This document shows positions 32,152 through 44,138 of a DNA stretch of 64,000 nucleotides, in pieces. The DNA lies in the NCBI GenBank assembly GCA_963971285.1, contig OZ020248.1, positions 5,518,001 through 5,582,000 on the forward strand. Direction: 5' to 3'. How positions within the stretch are numbered: the stretch's first letter is position 1; the number at the start of each line of letters is the position of its first letter. The stretch comes from Astropecten irregularis. Taxonomy: Eukaryota; Echinodermata; Asteroidea; Paxillosida; Astropectinidae. The notes under the pieces were generated by a model. The model had not been told where the DNA came from. It searched no databases and was given only the letters and a program-made list of their open reading frames with translations. The translations under genes and the position numbers were made by a program.

Positions 32152-33042
32152 CACTTAAGGGAGTTGGAGCTCATTCCCATGGAGTGTTATTGGGGCCCAT
32201 GACTAGAGGATATGGTGTATAGTACTTTAACATTTTCTTGTGGTTCGAAGTACGTTGTGTGGGCGGAACCGTGGAAGCCTCAAACGAGGTCGTAGACTAG
32301 ATATTCCTGAGCTAGTGGGCGAAAGGAATCGCGGGGAAAATCATCCGAGCCCACGGTTGGATCTGTCTTGATTCCCCGAAACTTTTGAACGGGACACCGT
32401 GACTTTAGTGGCCAAGCAGTTTCACGACCCTGCTTAAATTCATAACACACAAATTTGCTTTTAACTCTGGAACTGATGTCGCCTGTGACTGTTTTTTGCT
32501 GTTGTTCGCTGGCCATGAATATTAAATGGAATTTTTGTAGGTGAATTGTTTTATTGAGCAAGACATTTTGTGGTAAGCCAATGTCCATGTGTTGTGTATC
32601 ACTTGTGGTTGTTCTTTGGCTGTTGTTCGCTGACCATGAATATCAAATGTAATTTTAAATGGTGGTTTGTTTTATAGAATAAGACATTTTGTGCTAAGCA
32701 ATTAGCACGAGCATGAATATTCTAGCCTTCTCTCCGGCAAACTGCAAAAATATTTTGCCCACCTCATCAAAAAATTGCCGAATTGAATATTTCAATATGA
32801 TTATTTTTACCGCCAAAAACCGTCTTGAAAATGCAGAATTCTCGCCTAGCAAATCAGTGTTGCAGTATCGGCACTAGTCTATATGTAATAGACGCACTCG
32901 CCATATAGCGAGGAGCAGAGTCATGCGCGCAGATTTCCTGATTAATTATGCAAGCCAATCCAGCACTGACCTCTAGGTTTTGACCAATCAAGTTCAATAT
33001 CCTCCGTCACTGCACTGACGGAAATGTTCTCAAAACAGATCT
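32152..33042. other. Intergenic, repeat fragments
   Basis: TTGGCTGTTGTTCGCTGACC and GACATTTTGTG text occurs twice (about 32.5 and 32.6 kb), marking duplicated pieces of the GGGGCC-family MITE. No gene seen. Confidence 0.5.
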
Positions 33043-33291
33043 GGGGCCTTTCTCAAGGCTCGGCTCCGGCTCAGGCTCCGGCTTCGTCTCCGTAATCCAT
33101 ATGGTGAAAATATAGGTTGTGGTTTTTCACTGAAGCTGAAGCTCTGTTTTCCTTTTCAAACCAGAGAATCTACTTCCGAACCGTAGCCAAAAGTCTCTAT
33201 TTTATATTGATACCCGTAATTTTTGAATGGATTCACGAAAATGGAGCCGGAGCCTGAGTCTGAGCCGGAGCCGGGCTTTGAGAAAGGCCCC
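33043..33291. mobile_element. MITE with long GC-rich inverted ends
   Basis: The left end is GGGGCCTTTCTCAAGGCTCG and the right end TTTGAGAAAGGCCCC. Both continue inward through GGCTCCGGCTCAGGCTCCGG and its inverse, giving about 40 bp of terminal repeat. The target duplication is unclear. Confidence 0.75.
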
Positions 33292-33667
33292 TAATGCTGA
33301 TGTGCCGCGTTGCATATACAATTTGCATGCAGGCATGTATCAGACCGTTCGTATACGTATAGGCCTATAGTGTGGAGCAGAACGGGTGATACTCAGCCTA
33401 TCCTAGTACAGGGTTCGGTTAAATTTAATCTGCGTGTATAAAACAAACATCCACTATGCAATAATATTATCTTTTAATCAGGAAGTATTCTGTTCATCTT
33501 AGCGGAAAGATCTCAATTCGGCTCAAGTCTTGTAAAATAATATTTGCACAGGTATATCAAGGTAGCATTTGAATGACGTTGCAGTAAAGTGCCCAACAAA
33601 ATAGTGGAAATCCGAAAACATCAAGTTGAAAGTGGTAAGCGTACACATAGATATAAATAAAAACTAG

Positions 33668-33950
33668 ATGACGCACCCGTGCACAAACGAATGGGAGCTA
33701 TATCCGGCATGCAGGACGCGGTCATTTCATGTAGGACAAGCACTTATTTAGAACGATCGCGCAAACCGCGCGGTACGCGGTTCCGGCCGTTACGCGTTAC
33801 GCGGTACGCAGTTATGCACCAGAAACCATAGATGACGCACCCGTGTATTAACGAATGGGGGTTGCACTACGCTCACGCGCTAATAACAAGCCGCGCCGTT
33901 ACGCGTTACGCGTTACGCGGTACGCGATGCACCAAGAAACACGATGGAAC
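33668..33950. repeat. 163-bp tandem duplication rich in TTACGCG
   Basis: GATGACGCACCCGTG recurs at 33668 and 33831. Each unit includes ACGAATGGG and a run of GTTACGCGTTACGCGGTACG. The CG dinucleotide density is high for the window. Confidence 0.75.
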
Positions 33951-33983
33951 GCCGTAGCTATATTCGGTTGCTTAGATTGTTTG

Positions 33984-34133
33984 TCGGTAATTCCATCATT
34001 TAATTTGCCAATTTCATCATTTTATTTGCAGTTTTGTCATTCCGGTCGGCAAATCCATCATACAGTTTAACATTCTGTCATTCTGTTCGAAAATTCCATC
34101 ATTCAATTTGGCAAAATGAGTGATGGAATTACC
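33984..34133. mobile_element. Short inverted-repeat element
   Basis: TCGGTAATTCCATCA at the left matches TGATGGAATTACCGA at the right. The interior repeats TCCATCATT..ATTTG several times. Confidence 0.65.
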
Positions 34134-34243
34134 GAAGCAAATAATCTAAAAAGACAGCTACGGCATTCCATAAAACGGATTCGAACTAGTCCCATCGAAA
34201 ATGGCGCCGTTTAGACGCGGCCAAGAGCAGCCAATGCGACATA

Positions 34244-34378
34244 TAGGGCCTGTTTGTTTCGGACGAATCCTCGGATCCGGATCCCATTTTTCGGATCCTT
34301 CTCCTATGCAGGGTACGCTAAAATGGGATCCGGATCCGATGGATTCATGATCCTTTGCGTGAAACAAACAGGCCCCTA
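34244..34378 (+). mobile_element. MITE with GGGCCTGTTTGTTTC ends
   Basis: Ends are GGGCCTGTTTGTTTC and GAAACAAACAGGCCCC. The interior has repeated CGGATCCGGATCC and CTCCTATGCAGGGTACGC. A sister copy at 48031-48141 has the interior in the opposite orientation. Confidence 0.8.
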
Positions 34379-34439
34379 GTTTTTTTTATATATCTATGAG
34401 CGTACATCCCAAAGGGTTGGGATTTTTAGGGGGATCTAT

Positions 34440-34519
34440 GACTATAACGCGCGACTATAACGCGCGACTATAACGCGCGACTATAACGCGCGACTATAAC
34501 GCGCGACTATAACGCGCGA
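34440..34519. repeat. 13-bp array, six copies of GACTATAACGCGC
   Basis: Six perfect copies. CGCGC tracts make it one of the few CpG-dense spots in the window. Confidence 0.95.
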
Positions 34520-34791
34520 TCGTGCGTAAGCGCATACCGGTTTGTTTACCGGTTCATACCCGATTCCTTTCTACTTCTGTTCTAAACCAAACGTTGCTGT
34601 TTTTTGTTCCTTCAAAGCATTGCTATATATTTGGCCAAACATGTTAACTTATTTAGCTACGAATTAGGACCAACTGGGTCTTATTTATTTATTCTTGTTT
34701 CGTGAAACGTGAACTTGAACCAGATAAGAAAACGGAATGTGTCACATTAATAATAATAATAATAATGGATATAATGGGGACATCTTTTGGT

Positions 34792-34900
34792 CCATGTTGT
34801 GCAATCATGTTAACGGGTGGATACTTTAATTAATTGTAGGGTACTACCATGTTGTGCAATCATGTTAAGGTGGATACTTTAATTAGTTGTAGGGTACTAC
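34792..34900. repeat. 55-bp tandem duplication
   Basis: CCATGTTGTGCAATCATGTT followed by GGTGGATACTTTAATTA and GTAGGGTACTA occurs at 34792 and again at 34847. Confidence 0.85.
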
Positions 34901-35041
34901 CGAATAATTGATCTTCCGAGTAACCGTTAGCCTAAAATGGTCGGGTATTCGAATAACCCTATGCATGGTGGTGCTGTTTGATGATGTCTGTTCTTCAGGT
35001 CGATCAGTTACCGAATAATTAATCTTCCGAATAACCGTTAG

Positions 35042-35227
35042 TTTATTTTAATAAAGGTACTCATTTTGCAAGCTGTCCATGTAATGTTAATGCTTGACAG
35101 AATCTGAACATCTGAAATAGTAAAAGAGTAATTTTAATTACGTACACAGGTAAAATGCGTGCTTTATTGGTTTTTATCAAGTATTCCATGGACAGCTTGC
35201 AAATAATGAGTACCTTCATTAAAATAG
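35042..35227. mobile_element. MITE with ~38-bp inverted ends
   Basis: TTTAATAAAGGTACTCATTT and GCAAGCTGTCCATG at the left are mirrored by CATGGACAGCTTGC and AATGAGTACCTTCATTAAAA at the right. The unique loop is about 110 bp. Confidence 0.8.
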
Positions 35228-36836
35228 ACATAACTCCTCTTAAGAATGATCAATTTGTTTCATTCTTTTTTCTAATAACCAAGAGAGAATGCTTGTTAAA
35301 TATATGCTTTACTGAACTTTCGAGTGTCATTATTTTGCTTCATTTGAAAAACATCACAAATCTCGGACCAGTTCTTTTTGACTCACCCTGTATACAACAA
35401 ATTGTTTATGATCATGGCCTCGGCGGACTTTTCTGTTTTGTAAGGGTTCGTCATCAACTGGTCATTCACTTTGGTATGATACCAAATTAATACCAAATTG
35501 ATACCATTATTTATAACAGTTTCTGTAGTTCTGATTGGGTTTACTCCCAATCCTTTAAGTCTAGGTCCCCTACGTCTCAAGTGATCACCGGCACTACAGT
35601 AATTTTCTTCAGCATGGCGCCTTGGGCCCGTGCCAAACGAGGTACTTTCTTTTTGTTATTTGCTCCCAGACGTTGACTCATATAGACAACCAACTATTGC
35701 ACTGCTTGTGAAAAAACTTCGCTTGTACAAAAAGACAGAACGTGTGTTGTTTTTTTCTGAAGGTGTCTCGTCATCCCTAAAGGATTTTGTTCAGATTGAA
35801 AGGTGGATGCTATTTCGTCCTCGCCGGCTTGTCTGAAATTGACAACGCTCACAATTTATTACGACTTACTATAATTTCTCTTTCGTGGTCGCCTAGAGGC
35901 AGTGTTTTTGTGGGGGGGTGTAGGAGGTACATAAAATGTGTATTTGATAATTCAATAGAACATAACCAGTCCTCTTTAAACTTGGCATCGCGTTGCACTG
36001 GCCATAGAAATGGAGGATGTTTTCCTCTGGTTTTCTTTTTGTATAAGAATAGGAGAAAGGGTGGACTTTTTTTTATAGGCGCGCAGGCTGAGCAGGCAGC
36101 AAGCAGCCCGCGGCTGTGTTATCATCAAACATGTTACTTTCTCTCCCACACACTACCTTGTTGACTTGAATTGAGTCAAGTTCCTGCAGTTCATGTCCAC
36201 GTTGGTTTTTTTGATTACGTGTGCTACTAGTGTCGGACTCGGATTAGGTTTAAAGCCGAACTTCGTTCGTCGACCCCCTTAGAATAGCATATTGTATGCC
36301 AAGCAGAAACGTCAATAATCGCAACTCAGTTGGTCCGACGTATAACATCATGTAATTCGGGAAATGATCCAGGATTTTGGCAATCTCTATCACTACCATG
36401 ACAGATGACCGTTTATGTCGTGTGCATGGGTTTTGGGGATAATGTTTACAGCAATAATAATTTGTGAATGAAATGGGTTGAATTGTTTAGGCCTACTGTG
36501 TTTGGGCCATAAAAATATATTCGATGCACAAAAAGAATTTATGAAAATGATGACTACTTTATAAATAGTTTGGAAAACAAGAAATTCAGATTTCCGATGT
36601 CAGAAGTTCGACATCTGAACATTTTGTTAGAAACAGGTTCCATTTTGATTCAGGCACTGGATAAAAAAGTTGAGTCAGATTTTCCCCTTTAGATTTAAAA
36701 TATTGACAACTTGTAGTTGTTAGCGGCCAAACTTTCAAATAAAATCAAATTTGTGTTATTGCGTTTCAGTCAAAAAAACCAAAAAACGATCAGTGCTGCA
36801 TCCTAAACGTGTATTTCTAACCTTTGCGAAATAAGG
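35228..36836. other. Intergenic, no gene seen
   Basis: Several open frames of 70-125 codons are present but lack domain features, splice context or repeat-independent composition. TAGGCCTA occurs at 36488. Confidence 0.45.
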
Positions 36837-37105
36837 CTTAAGGCTAGGCCTGGGATTTATCTTGCTACCGCTATTTTGTGTCTTAAATGAAATGAAGGGC
36901 TTGAGATACATCCGAAGCTGTATAGCCTTTCTTCGGCTTGGTCGTGTGACCCAATCATTTTGTGTCCTAAATGAAATGAAGGGCTTGAGATACAATTACA
37001 TGGCCAAGCTAAAGCCTTTCTTCGGCGTCGTCATGCGGCCCGATCCTTTCATTTCGTTTTGGGTGCCTCAAATGGCAGTAGCGAAATCCCAAGCCTAGCC
37101 TCAAA
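36837..37105. mobile_element. MITE with AGGCTAGGC ends and internal duplication
   Basis: Ends are AGGCTAGGCCTGGGATTT and AAATCCCAAGCCTAGCCT. An internal 81-bp-spaced duplication has TTAAATGAAATGAAGGGCTT in frame-neutral copies at about 36880 and 36961 (first base differs). Confidence 0.75.
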
Positions 37106-38472
37106 CCATTTTTCGAAAAGGCCATAATATGAATCTTCTTCAGCTTACACATTTTTGCAATATATTCTCCCGGAATTCAATTTTACCGACTACCTATACA
37201 GCTGTAAGTGTTATAGTAGAGTCAGGCATCGAATTTCATAATACTCACTAAATTTAGACCTGAATAACCATGTTATATTTAATCTAATGAAGGTTTATAA
37301 GAACAGGTGAACGTACTTTTATTACGGTGGCCCTGCTTGTCCATGTAAAGAGAAAAACCATGGAAAATAATAAAAGCGCTCTGAGGATTTTGCTCGCTGC
37401 ACTTTTTTCCCATGGCGTCCTTGTGGGGACAGAATAATGAGATATAGATTGTTTCAGTTAGGGATTGTTATCCATTACAATTACTATTGTTCTTCTTACA
37501 GTAAAACTTTTTGTTTAGCTTATTGTGATCAATTGTTGTTGTTAATGCCGTTTATCTTTGGGGCACCTTTTGGAATTAATCATTGGGTCAACTTTGAGGA
37601 CAGTATTTCCTCGTCCATTTGTAAAAGAAAGACAGAAAGGTAAAAACAAACGAGTAATGTCCATTTAGGGGCACAGTATACGTAAGGCCCAGTGCAATGC
37701 CCTATTAAATTTTCCTGCATATGACTGTGTACTACAGCTGCAGGATACGACTTAAAGGGAGCATATAGGATTTGCAAAGATGTACGTTTTGGCTGTTTTT
37801 GGTACTTAAACAGAAGTGAAGGTCTTAAACTGTCTTATAGAGACGTTGTTTCTTGTACCTTTTTACGCTTTGTTCATCTGGATACAGCAGAAATACGGCC
37901 GAAATAATCTTGCCCCCTCCGAATCCTTCACGGTTACACCACGCTATCGAAATGCTACTAAATCCTTCGGACGAACGATCTTTTTAAAAGACACTAAATT
38001 GATTTCCTTGAAAACCCCAGCATCTGATGAACCAAGATTTCCCATGGTGACTGTTTGCACTGTTTACGAAATGTGGAGTCCATTTTCTGTCTCAAATTCA
38101 ATAATCTTTTTTTTTTTTGAGGCCTTGCAAATTCTGTATACGCTGCCTTTAAACTGGTGAGCAGGCTACAACAACGACAGTGTATAGCCGAATAGCGACA
38201 TCTGCATGGGTATTGTGCTTCGGTCAGTTTTTCCTTTTGGGCCAAAGCCTTTAAAGTAAACTCCTTCTCAAAGTGCGACAGAACCCGGGAGATATTTTGC
38301 TCTCAGAGGTGCAGAGCAATCAAGCCCGAATACGGCCAGAGGCCTGACTGTATAACGTCGCCGTCGTGCTCCAGTCTGTTAAAAAAGACTGTTATAGCCC
38401 TCTTTATACCGTCTATAACCACTCAATCGATATCAACAACACCATTGTGAATGACCAAATATAGACAGTCAC
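37106..38472. other. Intergenic, no gene seen
   Basis: Unique-looking AT-rich sequence. The open frame at 37816-38160 has no recognised family. Confidence 0.45.
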
Positions 38473-38660
38473 TAGGGCTGCGTTCGAGCGAGCTACTCGT
38501 GTTAACACGAGTATACTCCTGAGCGCTCGAACGGCCGGAGTGCGACACTCGGGTCAGCGAGAGTATACTCTCCAGCGTCGGAGAGTATACTCCTGCACCG
38601 GAGAGTATTGCGCGCGCATCACACTCGTGTTACCGGGAGTAACCGCTCGAACGCAGCCTA
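38473..38660. mobile_element. MITE with TAGGGCTGCGTTCGAGCG ends
   Basis: The left end TAGGGCTGCGTTCGAGCG and right end CGCTCGAACGCAGCCTA are near-perfect inverted repeats. The interior repeats GAGAGTATACTC several times. Confidence 0.8.
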
Positions 38661-38744
38661 AAAGTGTCGGGAATGAAAATATAATTCCAAAGAATCTTGT
38701 GGGTGCTTGACAAATCGATTTTTTTGGAGAAAGTGGTTCAAAAA

Positions 38745-38887
38745 ATGGGAGACTTTTGGAGAGTTGGTCTTGAGTCAACAGCGCACGCGCGAACCATGCT
38801 TGCGCAATTGTGAGCATGCGCACGTTGTATTGCGCGTGCGTGCGCGTGCGCTGTTGACTCAAGACCGACTCTCCAAAAGTCTCCCAT
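38745..38887. repeat. 143-bp near-perfect palindrome
   Basis: ATGGGAGACTTTTGGAGAGT at the left pairs with ACTCTCCAAAAGTCTCCCAT at the right. The arms continue inward (GTCTTGAGTCAACAGCGCAC) for about 50 bp. Confidence 0.9.
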
Positions 38888-39200
38888 ACACGGGTTTACA
38901 CCATGGCGGCCATCTTGGATTTTGATCACAACTTCAAAACGAGGCACTTCCACGCGTGCGCACTTTTCTAAGTGTAAGCCCGTCCATTGTCGAAGACAAT
39001 ACACGGGTTTACACTTCGGCAGTTTTGATCGCGACTTCGAAACGAGGCACTATCACGCATGCGCACTTTTGGAAGTGTAAACCCGTGTATTGTCTTCGAC
39101 AATGGACGGGCTTACACTTCGAAAAGTGCGCATGCGTAGAAGTGCCTCGTTTTGAAGTTGCGATAAAATCCAAGATGGCCTCCGAAGTGTAAACCCGTGT
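38888..39200. repeat. Nested inverted repeats with ACACGGGTTTACAC ends
   Basis: Three related units share CACGGGTTTACAC or its inverse, AACGAGGCACT and CATGCGCACTTTT. Two are direct and one inverted, giving interleaved hairpins. The outer ends are ACACGGGTTTACAC and GTGTAAACCCGTGT. Confidence 0.85.
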
Positions 39201-40255
39201 ATTGCCGAGACGTGCTGTCTGAGTCTATGGCTTTTGTGGCTGTATTCAATGGCTACGACTTAGAGTCACACACGGGTGTATATGGGAAGTGGCTGCGTGT
39301 AAATCCATTTCGTAGCCAAGTGTTGAACTTGGAAACGAGTCGAGTTTTTTCATGCGAAAAATCGGTGAGGTGTGAAAAACGAAGAATTTCAAAAATATGA
39401 AAAATTCAATCCACCTTTAAAGGCAGATATCTCTGTCATCCCTCGCTCATTTTCCCTGACTGAGGCATCATTTAAAAGGTCAGGAAATATAGTTTCTAGA
39501 AATGTGATTGATTCTTTTAAATGAAATTACCATTGTGCAAATTACTTTTTGATAGCCTTGCTTCATATTGTCTTTACTCACTCATGCGTAAATCATGTTA
39601 TGAATGTTATCAAATGAAAGCTGAGGAAATAAGCTTTCCAGATATGTGTCATTTATTATTCAAAAGTGAAATTAAGATAGGATTAAACATTGGCAAATCT
39701 CGGTTTCGTTTTTTTCTGGGACACCCTTTACAGTTGCACGTCAGACTTCCAATTTCGGTGCAGGACATTTTGAACAAAAACTGCCTGGAAGATATTTTCT
39801 TGCTTTAACAAAATCGAAGCTCTTTCAGTCTGACGATAGTTACCGGCCCACCTGAGGCTTTGCGCGCTATACCCCAAGGACTGGATGCACCATTACCTTT
39901 GAGGATCTTGTTTTGGTGAAGGAGGGATGACAATATAATGTCCCGATTTAGTGTCTGTCTAAGACATCGGGAGAGATAGAAAAAAAACCTTTCCCTATAT
40001 ACAGTGTATGTAAACATTCTCCTGCGGCATCACGGATCACTCGACATTTGAGGAAAAGGCCAAGTTACAGAAAAAAAAAGACAGAAGAAAGAGCAAGGTA
40101 ATCCATTGTCCCAATTCTATTTCCTTCAGAAAGAGGTTTCATCATTTTTGTTTTGCATTTACCACAAGCGACGAGTTTCATGTTCAGAATGTCTTTCATC
40201 TATAATGCTCTTTGCAAACTGTACACAATACTCGTAAGTTGTAACTAGTTTGGCG
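39201..40255. other. Intergenic, no gene seen
   Basis: The open frame at 39521-39808 has scattered Cys and Leu but no recognised domain. Confidence 0.45.
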
Positions 40256-40624
40256 AGGTACTTTACTTTGTTGGTAGCATACCGAAACAGAAATCTTCAC
40301 AGATTTACCTATAGGCCTTACGCACAGGGTATAAAGATGGTGATGGTAGAAACATATCGTCACTATTTGTATGCCTGAAATGCTGCATTTATCAAGAAAA
40401 GAGTAAAACCAAAGACCAAACATATTATGTTTGATCTCAGGGAGATCAAAACTCCTGGTAATAAATTTGAAAATACTGTGTGGGCGTTTTTCACTGTTTT
40501 CTCAAAAAGTGGGCGCCGATATGGGACTGATATTTTCACAGATGACTGTTGCTGTATCTTCCGTGATATTTTTGCCCGTGAATCTGTATTTCTTTGACAA
40601 GAACCAAAGTATGATATTACCTTT
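40256..40624 (-). mobile_element. TTAA MITE, subfamily A, diverged left end
   Basis: The left end is degraded (GAGGTACTTTACTTTG) and the right end is AACCAAAGTATGATATTACC. The interior is typical, with a possible altered TAGGCC insertion near 40312. Confidence 0.8.
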
Positions 40625-41617
40625 GATATCAATAATATGCAGAACTTAATATGCACTGAGTCTACCACTAAACTACCTGTAAGTACACATTTGCAATAAT
40701 GTGTTTGATGCATATCACTTGTCACCTTAAATGGTTCAACCAACCCCTTAGGCCTATACTAAGTTGATTGAGTATAATTTAGTCATATACTGTACATGTC
40801 CTTTTCAATATTATGAGCTTGATTTTGTATGCTTAGTTCAATGTGGAATACACACAACCAAACGAGATATAAATTTCGTCCAAAATATTTTCAGACGCAT
40901 ACATTGAGTTAGATGGCCAGTGTATAACTCTCCATTATTGTGAATAATCGTGAATTACTTTCAATATTGTGAATATGATTTTGTGTTCTTATAGTACAAT
41001 ATTGAATAATATACAAAAGAAAAAAATCATAAGATAAATTTCTTTGAAAATATATACAGACGCATATACATCGAGTTTGATGGCCAGTTTATAACGCTCC
41101 ATTATAATTTTTTGGTATTCATTTTTGATATATAAACCCCAGGTAATCGTAAGTCTTGGGGGTCTTTTTTCATGGAGGAAATTTAATCAAGACATCAAAT
41201 AAAGCCTATCCTGCTACAAATCCTACTTTCAGACGATATGGCACGCATATTGTTCCTTAACAAAAAAAATTGGAATGGCACATTGTATGAATATGAATAA
41301 ATGGCACACCCGTGGCGCGAAGACGTACTAATGTACAATACAGCAAAAAGTATAATCTCAATTTCACCAATGATCTCGCGTATGATCAAAACTTCCCAAT
41401 GGCGAGGATGTATTCACAATCGATTGGAACTCATCACTGGAACTCTGACATCAACTGCCAAGAGATGTTTTATCCATTAAGTATGAACTATCTGAAATGG
41501 ATCTCTCTATGGGATATATCCCCTGGTATAATTCCTTTTATACCAAACCGATATACACTGTCCAGTGTCCACTGACTAGTAATGAAATTGAAACCTTATA
41601 GATACGTCACCGTCAAA
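40625..41617. other. Intergenic, no gene seen
   Basis: A ~150-bp imperfect duplication (TTTTGTATGCTTAG..CAGACGCATACAT, then CAGACGCATATACATCGAG) lies at 40810-41105. TAGGCCTA occurs at 40749. Confidence 0.45.
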
Positions 41618-42336
41618 TTAAAGGTATACAGTATCATACTTTGGTACAGGCGCGGTTCTACGGGGGGTCTAGGGGGGCCTGTAGCCCCCCGAAAAATGTT
41701 GTCTAGCCCCCCCCCCCCCCCCTAAAAAATGCAAGTGAAAAAAAATTCTTGAAAATACTGGATTTTTTCCAGTTATTAAGAGCCAATTACAAAAAAAAAA
41801 ACGCGTTGTGTGGGCTATAATGTGCATGTTTTTCGACCCCAAATAAGACATAGCAGAAGCGAGTGTTAGAAGAACCCAAAATATTGGGTCTTCTAGCCCC
41901 CCCCCCCCCCAAACAAAAAAAAATAAATAAATAACGGCTCTTCTAGCCCCCCAAAAATTTTGGCTCTACAACCGCGCCTGCTTTGGTAGCATACCGAAAC
42001 AGAAATCTCCACAGATTTACCTATAACTTACAGGGTATAAAGACGGTGATGGTAAAAAAACATACTGTTAAAGTTTTTCTGCCTGGAATGCTGTATTAAT
42101 GCAGAAAAGAGTAAAACCGATGACCATAAATAATTTTGATCTTTTAAAGATCAAAAATAGAAGTGAAAGATTTTTTTTAAATACTGTGGCCGTTTTTCAC
42201 TGTTTTCTCAAGAAAGTGCATGGGTACCGTATGTGACTGAAATTTTCACAGATGACTGTGACTGTATCTTCCTTGATATTTTTGCCTATGAATCTTCATT
42301 TCTTTGACAAAAACCAAAGTATGATATTACTTTTAA
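41618..42336 (-). mobile_element. TTAA MITE, subfamily A, interrupted by a hAT element
   Basis: Left end TTAAAGGTATACAGTATCAT, right end CCAAAGTATGATATTACTTT. Removing 41647-41980 and one CTTTGGTA copy restores a normal-length MITE of about 377 bp. Confidence 0.9.
41647..41980 (-). mobile_element. hAT-type element nested in a TTAA MITE
   Basis: Ends CAGGCGCGGTTCTA and TACAACCGCGCCTG are flanked by the perfect 8-bp duplication CTTTGGTA (41639-41646 and 41981-41988), which is MITE sequence. It is the same family as 19650-19973, in reverse orientation. Confidence 0.93.
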
Positions 42337-42995
42337 ATTGCAGCTAAACTCTCATTTTGCCCCCTGAAATAGGGGCAGAGTCGTCACGGAATCTCGACGA
42401 TGTATACCCTGAGGGAGTTAAGAACTCGCGCCTTATTAAGAGGCGCGAAAAACGAGTTGAACCTGCAATTTGTGGCCGGCACTGTGTGATTAATGTCATT
42501 TATCATCAGTTTCTCAAGTATGAGCTCGTAGTCTCGTACTGCCAGCTAGCTGTGTGTGTGGGGTGAGTGAGCCTACGGTCAGTTCAATCTGATGACCAGG
42601 GGCACAAACAAGCACCGTACGGTTACAGAATTTATACATACCCTAATGAGCCAATATAACAGAATCAGCACTTAATCGACCTAATTTGTTTGTATTCAGC
42701 ATGCGAATGGTTTTATATTCGCCGATATTGGTCATTGGTCTCTCTCTCAACCACATGCCGAACTTTTTTTTAAATAAATCTTGGTCAGATGTTAAGAAAA
42801 TGCATTTTAGCGGCCCTTTAACTTTACAAAATCAAACAAAATGTCCGGTTTGCGCGAGGGTTTGACCTGTGTGAAGCGCTCGACTCGCGTCGAAACTACT
42901 ATACAACTATTATACTATACTACTTTTATTATACTTGCGAGGTGGATTTTAACGTGTTTTGAGAGTGTTTGTTTGAACGCATGAAGTCCTGTTTT
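42337..42995. other. Intergenic, no gene seen
   Basis: Short hairpin CGCGCCTTATTAAGAGGCGCG at 42428-42448 region. No gene features otherwise. Confidence 0.4.
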
Positions 42996-43137
42996 TGGTG
43001 TGGTGTGGTGTGGTGTGGTGTGGTGTGGTGTGGTGTGGTGTGGTGTGGTGTGGTGTGGTGTGGTGTGGTGTGGTGTGGTGTGGTGTGGTGTGGTGTGGTG
43101 TGGTGTGGTGTGGTGTGGTGTGGTGTGGTGTGGTGTG
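42996..43137. repeat. GGTGT pentanucleotide array
   Basis: About 28 perfect copies of TGGTG. The purine-rich strand is guanine-dense. Open frames through it are artefacts. Confidence 0.97.
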
Positions 43138-43158
43138 AACGCAGAACGTGTTTGACCT

Positions 43159-43378
43159 GGGGCCAATTTCGCGTCCCTGCTTAGCACAAAATGTTTGCTA
43201 ACCATGACATTTCTGTCTTAATAAAAACAGGATTCTGAACAACCAAGTTTCCATGTGATGTTTGTCACTTGTAATTGTTCTTTGGCTGTTGTCCGCTGAC
43301 CACGAATATCAAATGGAATTTTTAATGGTGGTTTGTTTTATTGGGCGAGACATTTTTGTGCTAAAATTTTGAGATTCG
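43159..43378 (+). mobile_element. Partial MITE of the GGGGCCAATTTCATAG family
   Basis: It starts GGGGCCAATTTCGCG and contains GACATTTCTGTCTTAATAAA and TCTTTGGCTGTTGTCCGCTG, shared with 9.4 and 32.6 kb. The right end is degraded. Confidence 0.6.
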
Positions 43379-43771
43379 TAACTATGTATAGCCTGCGTAG
43401 AGAGATAAGGGCGTAAGACCGCTATGTAGGATGTCCAACAGATCAACACAATATGATTAGAATCATAGCATCGGAGATTGGGCCATATCCTTGTGTATTT
43501 CTCGAGAGGTTTCACTACAAGCCAACAGGCATTACAACTATGAGTGGTATGAGGATTTTATTGCAGAGATTTGATCATATTTTTGGTCGGTACGAAGTAT
43601 AAGGCCTACGTGCACGGTGGTAAATTGCGTCTGTGAACCTACTTCCTTTTCCTTCAGTAATAAGTAGTAAGCTAAAACGCTTAATCGATTGCTTTTGGTC
43701 AGTGACATAACAGAGGCACTTCTGGCGCAGCCAGCTAAGCCTACGTGTTCGAGTCCCACTTATTTAGATCA

Positions 43772-44138
43772 TTAAAGGTACAGTACAGGATTGGTAACAT
43801 ACCCAAAGAGAAATGTTCACAGATTTACGTATAACTTTCAGGATATGACGATAGTGCTGGTAGAAACATACTGTTGAAATATTTCCGCCTGAAATGGTGC
43901 ATTTATCCAGAAATTAGTAAAACAAAGACCGAAAACAGTTTGGATCTCGACGGTAAGATCAAAACCATTCTTTGTGTTTTGTTAAAAAAAAATCGGCTTT
44001 TCGCCGTTTTCTCGTGAATATCAGATGTCCGATTGAGCTCAAAATGTTCACAGGTTTATCATTTCATGTACATGCTGGATGACACAAAGTGTGAGTGCTG
44101 TTCTGTGATCTTTAACATATCATGTAATATACCTTTAA
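43772..44138 (-). mobile_element. TTAA MITE, subfamily B
   Basis: The left end is TTAAAGGTACAGTACAGG and the right end ATGTAATATACCTTTAA. The interior has CAGAAATGTTCACAGATTTA and TTGAGCTCAAAATGTTCAC. Confidence 0.85.

Noticed and set aside
33043-33291. hAT assignment with 8-bp duplication
   Set aside because: The ends resemble hAT-type MITEs, but the 8 bp on each side do not match, so the superfamily is left open.
42915-43205. His/Thr repeat frame and Cys/Val/Trp repeat frame
   Set aside because: Translations of the GGTGT pentamer array.
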